A DNA stretch of 64,000 nt, taken from contig JAFGUF010000039.1 of NCBI GenBank assembly GCA_016938675.1, positions 62,001 to 126,000 on the forward strand. The letters run 5' to 3'. Below the pieces are notes generated by a model, which made no database searches, was not told the DNA's origin, and saw only the letters and a list, made by a program, of their open reading frames with translations. Within the stretch, counting starts at the first letter, position 1, and each line of letters begins with the position of its first letter. Below are positions 36,199 through 44,257 of this stretch, piece by piece. This stretch comes from Clostridia bacterium (GTDB lineage: Bacteria; Bacillota; Clostridia; Christensenellales; UMGS416). The position numbers and the translations under genes are program-made.

Positions 36199-36263
36199 TG
36201 TTCACTATGTGACCACTAGTGCCTTTATATGAACATTATACTATTTTTCATTTTTTCAGTCAA
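36199..36263 (-). promoter_or_regulatory. Promoter and operator of the eda-kdgK operon
   Basis: Minus strand: -35 TTGACT (36258-36263), 17-base spacer, -10 TATAAT (36235-36240), a near-consensus promoter. Downstream, TGTTCA and TGAACA half-sites (36230-36235 and 36199-36204) flank CACTAGTG and GTGACCAC elements. The position right after the -10 suggests repression, plausibly by the adjacent IclR protein. Confidence 0.65.
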
Positions 36264-36273
36264 CCGGTTAAAT

Positions 36274-36306
36274 AAAAAAACAAGATGTTTTTCATCTTGT
36301 TTTTTT
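36274..36306. terminator. Bidirectional terminator after the IclR gene
   Basis: CAAGATG / CATCTTG with a 5-base loop, flanked by A and T runs that extend the stem and give a T tract in both directions. The IclR stop is at its edge. Confidence 0.8.
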
Positions 36307-37057
36307 ATTTCGTATAGCCTATTCTTTTTGATATCTCATCTGCTGTATTTTTAACTAAAGTGATTATACCGCTATCTATTCTTAAGTAATCTCTGTTGTT
36401 TCCTGTTGTGCTTATTGCCGCGATTATCTTTTTTCTGTAGTCATAGACAGGCGCGCCTATGCAAAAAATATTATCCTCATTTTCCTCGTTATCCACGGCG
36501 TACCCGTTTTTTCTAACGATTCGTACTTCATCTAATACGGCTCCTACATCTGTATGCGTGTTTTTTGTTCTTTTTTCCATATTGGTCGATTTGAGTATTC
36601 TTTTTATTTCTTCATCATCAAACTGCGAGAGAAGCACCTTGCCCATCGAGCTTAAGTATACCGGAATTCTTACACCTATTGAAGAATACATGCTTATGGA
36701 GTTTACCGGCTGTATTTTTTCAATATACACTACTTCGCCCTCTGAATATATTCCCATGTGGCAGACCTGATTTGTCTTTAGAGAAAGCTCTCGCAAAAGC
36801 GGCGCAGCCTCTGTTTTCAGTTCAACCTGATTTAGCCTTATGCTGCTTAATTCCACCACCTTTAATCCGAGAGTATATTTACCTGAAGAATCCTTTTCAA
36901 TGTATCCTTTGTTCATCAGAGTAAATACAAGGCGACGCACATTGCTTCTGTTAAATCCGGTGGCCTGCTCTAGCTCCTTCTGGCTCTTGGGCTGAATAGA
37001 TATAATCTCCAGCACCATCAACGCCCTTTCGACCGTCTGCAAAGTCATGTTTTCCAT
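36305..37057 (-). CDS. IclR-family transcriptional regulator (KdgR-like)
   Basis: A 250-residue regulator: N-terminal winged helix (about 8-65, with SQKELEQATGFNRSNVRRLVFTLMNKGYIEKD) and a C-terminal effector-binding GAF-like IclR domain (about 80-245, with GVRIPVYLSSMGKVLL and the GYAVDNEENEDNIFCIGAPVYDY signature). IclR proteins near KDG kinase and KDPG aldolase genes commonly bind 2-keto-3-deoxygluconate and repress the pathway. AGGAGC precedes the ATG. It is transcribed in the same direction but separated from eda by a terminator and the eda promoter. Confidence 0.9.
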   Translation of the reverse strand: MENMTLQTVERALMVLEIISIQPKSQKELEQATGFNRSNVRRLVFTLMNKGYIEKDSSGKYTLGLKVVELSSIRLNQVELKTEAAPLLRELSLKTNQVCHMGIYSEGEVVYIEKIQPVNSISMYSSIGVRIPVYLSSMGKVLLSQFDDEEIKRILKSTNMEKRTKNTHTDVGAVLDEVRIVRKNGYAVDNEENEDNIFCIGAPVYDYRKKIIAAISTTGNNRDYLRIDSGIITLVKNTADEISKRIGYTK

Positions 37058-37152
37058 CGGCTGCTCCTAATTTTATCTTTACGTACGAGTATATAGTTTT
37101 GCACAATTATATTCAAGCCTTAATTATTTCAAACTTTTTATACTATATAATA

Positions 37153-38037
37153 TTATTTGTTGCTATCTTCATGTGCCTGCAGCGCCAGCTGGTAGGCACC
37201 ATAGAGCCCTGCCATCTGACCGTTTTCAGGATATCTTATATATTGGGATAAATCGCCATCCAGTACTCTGTGCTGAACATATCCGTTCATATGCTTTTTA
37301 AATGCTTCACGTATCATCGGAAATATGTGCTCCTGCTGGCTTACACCGCCGCCGATTAGGATAATTTCAGGAGAAAGCACAAGGGTGTATGTCATCAGTG
37401 CCTGCCCAATATAGTCGGCGATATACCCCCATACTTCATGATTTTCAGGCAAGAACTGCGCCTTCTTCCCGCAGCGCTTCTCTATCGCCGGCCCGGAAAC
37501 CAGCCCTTCAAAGCAATTACCATGTGAAGGACAGACGCCTTCGAAATCATCGCCTTCCATCTTCCTTATAAGTATATGCCCCATTTCTGGGTGAGTAAGA
37601 CCTTTAAGTGTTTTGCCTTCCGATACAAATCCTGCTCCTACGCCCGTGCCTATAGTAATATAAAGCACACTTTTTTTGCCCTTGCCTGCGCCCATCTTGT
37701 ATTCGCTCAGTGCCGCCGCATTTACATCAGTATCAATTATTATGGGTACATTGATATCACTTTTTATATATTTAATCAGATTGAAATTACGCCAGTTTAA
37801 TTTCGGAGTATTGAGTATTGTGCCGTATTCTGGCGATTCCGGATCTATATTGACTGGCCCGAATGTGCCAATGCCTAAAGATACAATATCATAATTTCTA
37901 AAAAACTCCACCGTCTTTCCCATTGTATAATCGGGATTAAGTGTATCAATAATAGTTTTCTCAAGTATGTTTGCTTTTTCATCCAGCACTGCACATACGA
38001 ATTTTGTGCCGCCTGCTTCTATTGCGCCATATAGCAT
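37153..38037 (-). CDS. ROK-family sugar kinase, fructokinase-like
   Basis: A 294-residue ROK kinase. It has the phosphate motif GAIEAGGTKFVCAV near the N-terminus, the catalytic Asp in IDTDVNAAALSEY (about 100-112), GTGVGAGFV, and the zinc-binding signature HPEMGHILI...CPSHGNCFEGL. EAGGTKFVCA with LGIGTFGPV is typical of the ScrK/GmuE fructokinase-mannokinase branch rather than glucokinase. AGGAG precedes the ATG; the promoter has an extended -10 (TGGTATAAT, minus strand, near 38068-38076). It looks monocistronic and fits the sugar-catabolic neighbourhood. Confidence 0.88.
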   Translation of the reverse strand: MLYGAIEAGGTKFVCAVLDEKANILEKTIIDTLNPDYTMGKTVEFFRNYDIVSLGIGTFGPVNIDPESPEYGTILNTPKLNWRNFNLIKYIKSDINVPIIIDTDVNAAALSEYKMGAGKGKKSVLYITIGTGVGAGFVSEGKTLKGLTHPEMGHILIRKMEGDDFEGVCPSHGNCFEGLVSGPAIEKRCGKKAQFLPENHEVWGYIADYIGQALMTYTLVLSPEIILIGGGVSQQEHIFPMIREAFKKHMNGYVQHRVLDGDLSQYIRYPENGQMAGLYGAYQLALQAHEDSNK

Positions 38038-38144
38038 TTGCTTTTCTCCTGACTTTGTTTGATATTAATTATACCATACTTAAATTATTTAAAAACCTAA
38101 AACCGTAATGTATATGTATTCCGCTTTCATATATATCTATATAC

Positions 38145-38173
38145 TTGACTTCACATTACTCAAAGTATATAAT
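38145..38173 (+). promoter_or_regulatory. Promoter of the T-box/trpS operon
   Basis: TTGACT (38145-38150), exactly 17 bases, TATAAT (38168-38173). The T-box leader begins shortly downstream. Confidence 0.75.
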
Positions 38174-38189
38174 TACAAAAAATATTTAA

Positions 38190-38449
38190 AGCGTTAAGCA
38201 AAAGAAGTAACTTGTCACATCCTGATTATAGAGAGCTGCCAATGGTGGAAAGGCGGCACCAGCAGATGAGCGAATGGATTTGCGAGTGCAGTTGTGAAGT
38301 GAAAATGTGTAGCATCTGCCGGGATTCCCTTCCGTTACCACTGGGGTGCAGATGATTGTCTGCATACAGAGCGGATTGAAATATAATCAATCAATTTGGG
38401 TGGCACCGCAGAAGCAAGTCTTTTGTCCCATATATGGGACAAGGGGCTT
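38190..38449 (+). ncRNA. T-box leader upstream of trpS
   Basis: The 3' part contains the T-box motif GGGTGGCACCGC (38398-38409), followed by an intrinsic terminator: arms 38416-38430 and 38435-38449 with a TATA loop, then TTTTTTT. The 5' part has the AGAGAG element (38230-38235) and a long structured stem I region. A TGG triplet at 38275-38277, in GCGAATGGATTTGC, is the likely specifier codon for tryptophan and agrees with the downstream gene. Uncharged tRNA-Trp should stabilise the antiterminator and allow read-through. Confidence 0.92.
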
Positions 38450-38496
38450 TTTTTATTACAATAAATCAGGAATTACAAAATAAAGAGGAGAAAGAA

Positions 38497-39507
38497 ATGA
38501 ACAAGAAAAAACGTATACTAACAGGCGACCGTCCCACTGGCAGGCTGCATCTTGGCCACTATGCAGGCAGCCTAGAAAACAGGATAAAACTGCAGGATGA
38601 ATATGAACAGTTCCTTATTATTGCCGATGTACAGGCGTTGACAACGCATTTTGAGAAGCCGGAGATGCTCAGCCGAAACGTAAGAGAGCTGTGCATAGAT
38701 TATCTCTCTGTCGGCATAGACCCTGATGTGACAAAAATATTCGTACAGTCAATGGTGCCTCAGATAGCGGAACTGACTATATTTTTCTCAATGTTTGTAA
38801 TGGTAAACTCCTTAAGGCATAACCCCACAATAAAGACAGAGGCAAAGCAGTACGGCTATAAGGATTTAAGCTACGGTTTCCTTGGCTATCCTGTCAGCCA
38901 AGCGGCGGATATCCTTTTTTGCCGTGCAGACCTGGTGCCAGTGGGCGATGACCAAATACCTGTAATTGAAGTCACTCGAAAAATAGTACGAAGATTTAAC
39001 AGCCTGTATAAGCCCGTATTTGATGAGCCTGATACCCTGCTAAGCAAATGCCCGCGGCTCGTAGGGCTGGACGGAAACGCAAAAATGGGTAAGTCACTGA
39101 ATAACGCTGTCTATCTTTCCGATAGCTCAGATATTATTAAAGAGAAGGTTCAAAAGGCTCTTACTGATACAGGGAGAATCCGGCTTAATGATAGGGGGGA
39201 TCCTGATAACTGCATAGTAAATGAATACCACAGAGTATTCAATAAATCAGAGCATGAAAACATCTGCTCAATGTGCAGGCAGGCTGCGATTAGCTGCACA
39301 GCATGCAAAATAAACCTTGCAGAAAAACTGAATACGCTCCTTGAACCCATTCGTGAAAAAAGAAATCTGTATGAAAAGCAGATTGACTATATTGACGATG
39401 TAATATTATGCGGTACAAAGCAGGCTATTGAAGAGGGCAAAGAAACATTGGCGATGGTGAGGGAAGCTATGCTTATGGATTATTTCGGGGGCTTATCCAA
39501 TAGATAG
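38497..39507 (+). CDS. trpS: Tryptophanyl-tRNA synthetase, iron-sulfur type
   Basis: TrpRS charges tRNA-Trp. The 336-residue class I enzyme has the HIGH-equivalent GRLHLGH (16-22), QAADILF and VPVGDDQ, and the KMSKS-equivalent AKMGKS (195-200). An unusual C-terminal cluster of cysteines, C239-x20-C260-x6-C267-x2-C270, closely matches the [4Fe-4S] motif known from Thermotoga TrpRS. AGAGGAG precedes the ATG at 38497; an upstream in-frame start would sit inside the T-box terminator and is rejected. Expression is governed by the T-box, and an HD-domain gene and a tautomerase gene follow in the same direction. Confidence 0.95.
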   Translation: MNKKKRILTGDRPTGRLHLGHYAGSLENRIKLQDEYEQFLIIADVQALTTHFEKPEMLSRNVRELCIDYLSVGIDPDVTKIFVQSMVPQIAELTIFFSMFVMVNSLRHNPTIKTEAKQYGYKDLSYGFLGYPVSQAADILFCRADLVPVGDDQIPVIEVTRKIVRRFNSLYKPVFDEPDTLLSKCPRLVGLDGNAKMGKSLNNAVYLSDSSDIIKEKVQKALTDTGRIRLNDRGDPDNCIVNEYHRVFNKSEHENICSMCRQAAISCTACKINLAEKLNTLLEPIREKRNLYEKQIDYIDDVILCGTKQAIEEGKETLAMVREAMLMDYFGGLSNR

Positions 39508-39544
39508 CTTTTTGTGTTATAATTAAATAAAAAATGGTGATTTC

Positions 39545-40018
39545 ATGAACAGAATAGACATAGTAATCAATTATCTAAATAAATATATCTATGAAGACAA
39601 CAGAGAGATGCGCAGCATATATTTAATGCACATCTTCGGAGTTGCCCAATTCGCCTCATTGATTGCGCTTAAAAGAGGTTTAGATTCCGAAATCGCAATT
39701 ATTTCGGCTTTGCTCCATGATATACACACATTGCAAACATTAGACCCGGAAAAGCACGCCAAAAAGGGAGCTTTGCTTGCGCGAAGCATACTAAATGAAA
39801 TGAATATTACCGATGATAAAGAAACAGACATAATTTGTACTGCAATACATAACCACAGCAGCAAAGCAAAAGTCCACGGAGAATACGATGAATTGCTTAA
39901 GGATGCCGATGTATTGCAGCACTGCCTGTACAATACCAAAATACCGCCAAGCATGAAGGATGAAGAAAGATTTAGAAAGCTTCTTGCGGAATTCAACCTG
40001 AAGGATCCACATAAATAA
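39545..40018 (+). CDS. HD-domain phosphohydrolase-like protein
   Basis: A 157-residue all-helical protein with the HD-superfamily pattern: a first His near residue 29 (LMHIFGVAQFA), the His-Asp doublet in SALLHDIH (about 57-60), then CTAIHNHSS and a late DADVLQH that supplies the last Asp. Such proteins are metal-dependent phosphohydrolases, often acting on nucleotides, but the substrate cannot be inferred. GGTG lies close before the ATG, 37 bases after trpS. There is no signal peptide. Confidence 0.85.
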   Translation: MNRIDIVINYLNKYIYEDNREMRSIYLMHIFGVAQFASLIALKRGLDSEIAIISALLHDIHTLQTLDPEKHAKKGALLARSILNEMNITDDKETDIICTAIHNHSSKAKVHGEYDELLKDADVLQHCLYNTKIPPSMKDEERFRKLLAEFNLKDPHK

Positions 40019-40092
40019 ATATAATTGAGCTCTCATTGAATTATTCATTATCCAGCAGTATAATAGATAAAAACAAAAAAGGAGGATTAAGA

Positions 40093-40443
40093 ATGCCGTA
40101 TATTTCATTAAGAACTACAAAAAAACTGGTAACAAATGATGAACTTTCCGCGCTTGCAAAGGAAATTACGGACAATATGTCGGGAATTTTAGGCAAAGGC
40201 ACAGACACTATAATGGTGGACATACAGACGGTGGACGGCCTTTTTATGGGAGGCAGCCAGCTGGACTCCGGTGCCGTGGTTGAGATAATGGTCTTTGGCA
40301 AAGCCTCTGACAATGCAAAAGCCGAAGCTAACGATTTCCTCTGCAATATCCTAAAGAGCAAGCTTGGCATAGATAAGAGCAAAATCTACGTAATATATTT
40401 TGATAAAAGCGAATGGGGATATAAAGGCAGCTATATATCCTGA
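40093..40443 (+). CDS. MIF-like tautomerase superfamily protein
   Basis: A 116-residue member of the tautomerase/MIF superfamily. Its start is fixed by AAAGGAGG before the ATG at 40093, and the residue after Met is Pro; after Met removal this Pro1 is the catalytic base of the family. Two beta-alpha-beta repeats are visible (MPYISLRTT...ALAKEI and TIMVDIQTV...DNAKAEANDFLCNILKSKLG), ending with KIYVIYFDKSEWGYKG, as in MIF-type proteins that tautomerise phenylpyruvate. It closes the trpS operon before a strong hairpin. A link to aromatic keto acids is attractive but unproven. Confidence 0.85.
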   Translation: MPYISLRTTKKLVTNDELSALAKEITDNMSGILGKGTDTIMVDIQTVDGLFMGGSQLDSGAVVEIMVFGKASDNAKAEANDFLCNILKSKLGIDKSKIYVIYFDKSEWGYKGSYIS

Positions 40444-40472
40444 TCAATTTCAAATGGAATATTATAATACTG

Positions 40473-40502
40473 AGAGCGGCTCACTAAAATATGAGCCGCT
40501 CT
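40473..40502. terminator. Bidirectional terminator between the trpS operon and the subtilisin gene
   Basis: A perfect 11-base stem, AGAGCGGCTCA / TGAGCCGCTCT, with an 8-base loop, followed on the plus strand by TGCTTTTATTTT. The subtilisin gene ends 65 bases away on the other strand. Confidence 0.85.
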
Positions 40503-40567
40503 TGCTTTTATTTTAAATTGTCTTCTTATTACCTATTTCATCAGTTCCACAGCTAGATTTAGGTGTG

Positions 40568-40996
40568 TCAGTAATACAAATCCATGACCTTCAGAATATG
40601 AAGCCTAACAAGAGTATAGTCAATTATGTCAATCACTCCGTCGTCATTTACGTCTGCAGCCTCCAGCTCTATACCCGCTAAATATGATACTTTCAGTATG
40701 TGCAGCCTTATTAATGTATAGTCAATTATATCTATGATGGTGTCCGGGCTGCAGTCGCCTTCTATAACGATGCGTACCTCATCCAAAGTTTGTCCTGCAA
40801 TTATCAGACGGATATAGTACCCTGTTGAAACATTACCCTCGGTTACTTCTTCCAAAGCGTAATTATACACATGCACTTCACCTGCTAGATGATCCACCGA
40901 ATCAATAATCTCAAGTACAGATGTGTCAATTGCGACGTCTTCATAATATCCGCCTTTTCGGTTAACTGTATAAATGCTGGATGTAATAATCTCTTC
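40568..40996 (-). other. X-module plus dockerin-like tail of the subtilisin
   Basis: Residues about 871-1012. The order is ITSSIYTVNR, a GEVH(V/I)(Y/F)N strand, VSTGYY, IEGD, then two DIIDYTL(I/V)RLHILKV repeats, matching the tail of the caspase-like protein segment by segment. Both calcium loops are intact here. Confidence 0.78.
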
Positions 40997-43606
40997 AACG
41001 ACATGTATCGTGCACGCATCAGTAAGCGCACCGTCTAGCGACTCTGCAGTAATAACGGCGTCCCCCAGGCTGTGCGATGTTACAATCCCTGTTGCGTCCA
41101 CTGTCGCTATCGTTTCATTACTGGAATAATAGATTACATCCTTATATGTGGCGTTTGAAGGCAAAACTTCAGCCTCCAGCTCCAAAGTTTCTCCGACAAC
41201 CATATTGTATGATTCAATATCAAGCTGTACCTCTTCCACATGCTGCACCACAGTAACCAAAGTAGTGTCTGTAAATCCACCGTCTTCCGTAGTCACGGTG
41301 ATTTCCGTTGTTCCTGCAGCGTGCCCCCATACCACCCCGATTGCGTCCACTGTTGCAATTGTTTCATCACTTGATTCATAGGTGACATTTTTATTGGTGG
41401 CATCAACTGGTAAAACCTCAGCTGTCAGCGAGCTGTATCCGTCAATATCTATATATATGGTATCAGGTGAAAGCACAACTGATTCAGCGAAATGCCCCGA
41501 TGTGATTACGCAGGTATCTGTAAAAGAGCCTTCTTCGGTAACTACAGTTATAGTTGCTCTGCCCAGCGAAACCCCGGTTACCAGCCCTGAAGCATCAACT
41601 GAAGCTATCAGCTCATTATCTGATGAATAGGTTACAGTTTTATTGGTGGCATTTGCTGGCGCGAATACAGGGCTGAGCTGCAAGGTGCCGCCTATTTCCA
41701 CCTGGCCGTCGTCAATTGAGACGCCCGTTAAAGGATACCCTATCTGCAGAGTGCATGTATCCGTATACCCACCCTCTTGCGTAGTAACTGTTATTGTTGC
41801 TTCTCCCATTGATTTGCCTGTAACAAGCCCTGATGCATCAACTTCTGCTATTGAATCATCTGATGAAGTATATGTGACATCTTTATTTGTCGCATCCGAC
41901 GGAATAAATTGAGCGGTGAGCTGCAGAGTTTCGCCTACATCAATGTGGCCGCTTTCAGGCGCAAGGTCAACACCTTCAACCCTTGAATCAACTACATATA
42001 CTATGCAAGTATCTGTATACCCGCCGTCTTCTGTTTCTGCGGTTATAATTGCAGTGCCGTTATTTGTGCTGCCTGCCGTTACCAGTCCTGCGGAGTCAAC
42101 CGTCGCTACCGACTCATCATTTGATGAGTATATTACATTTTTATTCGCAGCAACATCCGGGAAAACCTCCGCTGTGAGCTGCAAAGTTTCATTATGATCA
42201 AGCACTGCATCCTCCGGAGTCAGGCTTATTCCGTTCACTGTAAGCAGGCTCTCCACTGCCGCAGCTATATTCAGCCTGCCTGCACCGTATTCATCGCCGC
42301 CTATTGTTTTGCTTTTTGCTGTATCGTCCGCAGAATTGCAAAGTATATCCTTAACTTCCTCTGGAGTAAGTGTATCATCCAGGCTTAATAAAAGCGCCGC
42401 CGCTCCCGCCACTATAGGCGAGGCAAACGAAGTTCCGCTTCCGCTTGAGTATCCACCGCCTATCGCAGTTGATTTCATATATACCCCGGGGGCTGTTATG
42501 CTCTTTACTGTGCCGAAGTTACTGTTAGTCCATAATAAATCATCATCTATTGTAGACGCCATTACCCCTATTACATATGGTGAATCAGAAGGATAATGAG
42601 GCTCACTGCTGTTATCATTGCCACATGCGGCCACAAGGACGATCCCGCTTTCGTATGCTAATTGCAGCTTTGCCTCCAATGCCGGGTCATCATCGCCCAA
42701 TGCCCCGAACGACATGTTTATTACGTCAACATCCTGCTGGATAAGGTAGTCTATTGCTTCGCCAATATCAATTGTAGTTGCTGATGTGGTGGTTGAAAAC
42801 GCATCCACTACTATTAGCTTGCATGAGGGCGCTATTCCTGCGGTGCCCATGCTATTGTTGGCAACAGCAGCAATAAACCCGCATACCATTGTTCCATGGC
42901 CGTTTGTGTCATCGCCACTGCCATCCTCATCTGCGGTGTCGTAGTGCGCCAGTATATTTGCCTGAAGGTCAGGATGGTCTATGTCCACTCCCGTGTCAAT
43001 TACGCCGATTACAACATCGCTGTCTCCAAATCCGTAATCCCATGCGGAAAACACATCAACTGTATAAAAAAACCAGCCATTATTCACTGTGTTCGTGTTT
43101 GGAACTGAGTCATTCACAGTTGCATCTATCGTGTAAATATAGTTTGGCTGAATGTATTTAACGCCCGGCTGATTAGCGGCCTCATCAATATATTCATCTA
43201 TGGTTATGCCTTCTTGAATCTCAACAACAAGAGCATTCTTGTTTCGCTTGACAGTCTTTCCCTTGCTTAAATAGCTTTCTTTCTTTTCTTTTGTCTTTTC
43301 ACTAGTACCATCACCAGATGAGGAGCTATCATCGGTAAAGCCCTCAATTTCTTCCGATTTCTCGGTTATATCTGTTTCCCAGCTGGATTCCTCCATGATT
43401 TCTTCCGATTCTTGCGCCAGCAGACTGTCATCATAAACTATAATAACCTGATTAGGCACGCACTCCCTGCCTTTATAATATGACGGATTGTCATCATTTC
43501 CATTTTTTTCGTCCGTTGCGTACACAAATGCATTGCCCGCCTGTGCTGCAGCGGCAGCCAGAAAAGCAATCACAAGAAATATCAGAATTAGTTTGGTCTT
43601 TTTCAT
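40568..43606 (-). CDS. Secreted subtilisin-like protease with five Big2 domains and X-dockerin-like tail
   Basis: 1012 residues: a signal peptide (about 1-29), an acidic Ser-rich propeptide (to about 165), and an S8 catalytic domain (about 170-450) with Asp204 (GVIDTGVDIDH), His237 (NGHGTMV), oxyanion Asn330 and Ser393 (GTSFASP). Five Big2 domains follow (about 456-870), then an X-module-like domain (from SSIYTVNRKGGY) and two dockerin-like repeats with full calcium-loop patterns (DCSPDTIIDIID, DVNDDGVIDIID). There is no sortase signal or membrane anchor, so it is released or held by a dockerin partner. The tail is closely similar to that of the caspase-like protein at 14503-20016. It appears monocistronic. 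Confidence 0.93.
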   Translation of the reverse strand: MKKTKLILIFLVIAFLAAAAAQAGNAFVYATDEKNGNDDNPSYYKGRECVPNQVIIVYDDSLLAQESEEIMEESSWETDITEKSEEIEGFTDDSSSSGDGTSEKTKEKKESYLSKGKTVKRNKNALVVEIQEGITIDEYIDEAANQPGVKYIQPNYIYTIDATVNDSVPNTNTVNNGWFFYTVDVFSAWDYGFGDSDVVIGVIDTGVDIDHPDLQANILAHYDTADEDGSGDDTNGHGTMVCGFIAAVANNSMGTAGIAPSCKLIVVDAFSTTTSATTIDIGEAIDYLIQQDVDVINMSFGALGDDDPALEAKLQLAYESGIVLVAACGNDNSSEPHYPSDSPYVIGVMASTIDDDLLWTNSNFGTVKSITAPGVYMKSTAIGGGYSSGSGTSFASPIVAGAAALLLSLDDTLTPEEVKDILCNSADDTAKSKTIGGDEYGAGRLNIAAAVESLLTVNGISLTPEDAVLDHNETLQLTAEVFPDVAANKNVIYSSNDESVATVDSAGLVTAGSTNNGTAIITAETEDGGYTDTCIVYVVDSRVEGVDLAPESGHIDVGETLQLTAQFIPSDATNKDVTYTSSDDSIAEVDASGLVTGKSMGEATITVTTQEGGYTDTCTLQIGYPLTGVSIDDGQVEIGGTLQLSPVFAPANATNKTVTYSSDNELIASVDASGLVTGVSLGRATITVVTEEGSFTDTCVITSGHFAESVVLSPDTIYIDIDGYSSLTAEVLPVDATNKNVTYESSDETIATVDAIGVVWGHAAGTTEITVTTEDGGFTDTTLVTVVQHVEEVQLDIESYNMVVGETLELEAEVLPSNATYKDVIYYSSNETIATVDATGIVTSHSLGDAVITAESLDGALTDACTIHVVEEIITSSIYTVNRKGGYYEDVAIDTSVLEIIDSVDHLAGEVHVYNYALEEVTEGNVSTGYYIRLIIAGQTLDEVRIVIEGDCSPDTIIDIIDYTLIRLHILKVSYLAGIELEAADVNDDGVIDIIDYTLVRLHILKVMDLYY

Positions 43607-43678
43607 AGCGGTTTTATCCCCATCTCCAAAAAAGGAAGGCTTACGCGTGCCATTGTATACATTGTATATTTTATATAT

Positions 43679-43687
43679 ATTATACCA
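43679..43687 (-). promoter_or_regulatory. Extended -10 of the subtilisin gene
   Basis: Minus strand TGGTATAAT within AAATATGGTATAAT, the same 14-base string that forms the promoter core of the caspase-like gene. The -35 is poor. The TGG-extended -10 also occurs before other genes here, so shared regulation is not proven. Confidence 0.4.
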
Positions 43688-43802
43688 TATTTTCAGAAAG
43701 TTAATCTAAAATTGTATCTGGAATTTTTAAAAGGCATTTTGTACTGGTCTCATATATTTATATATGCTATAATAAATTCAGCTGATTCTGGAAGGAAACA
43801 TA

Positions 43803-44204
43803 GTGAAAGAGAATTTTAAAGAGCTTTTCAGATATGTACTAGTAGGAGGGCTGGCATTTTTAGTGGATGCCGGGGTTCTTCACTTAGTAATGATTCTATT
43901 TCCCGACTGGAGATATACATTGTATTTTGCAGTAGGTGCGGGGTTTGTATTCGGCCTTACAGTTAACTATATTTTATCAATTTTGTTTGTTTTCAAAAAC
44001 GCGAAAGAAAAAACCGAAAATCGGAAAGTAATCACCTTTATTATTTTTGCGGTAATCGGGCTTATTGGTCTGGGCCTTACTGAGCTTGGCATGCATATAT
44101 GCGTCGTTATCCTCGGCTTTCATCATCTGATAGTTAAGGTTTTTGTGGCGGGAGCCGTTCTGCTTTGGAATTACATAGCAAGAAAAGTGATAATCTTCAG
44201 CTAA
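43803..44204 (+). CDS. GtrA-family membrane protein
   Basis: A 133-residue protein with four membrane helices and the GtrA pattern (FRYVLVGGLAFLVDAGVL; VNYILSILFVFKN; a final NYIARKVIIF). GtrA proteins are thought to help flip or present lipid-linked sugars for glycosylation of cell-surface polymers. The start is GTG at 43803, with GGAAGGAAA upstream. A promoter with an extended -10 (TGCTATAAT, ending at 43773) lies just before. It is followed by a flavoprotein and a GT-C-like glycosyltransferase in the same direction. Confidence 0.88.
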   Translation: MKENFKELFRYVLVGGLAFLVDAGVLHLVMILFPDWRYTLYFAVGAGFVFGLTVNYILSILFVFKNAKEKTENRKVITFIIFAVIGLIGLGLTELGMHICVVILGFHHLIVKVFVAGAVLLWNYIARKVIIFS

Positions 44205-44257
44205 TTATGCCCAAATATTTGCTTGGCAATAACTTATAGATTAAAAGAGGGATTTGA

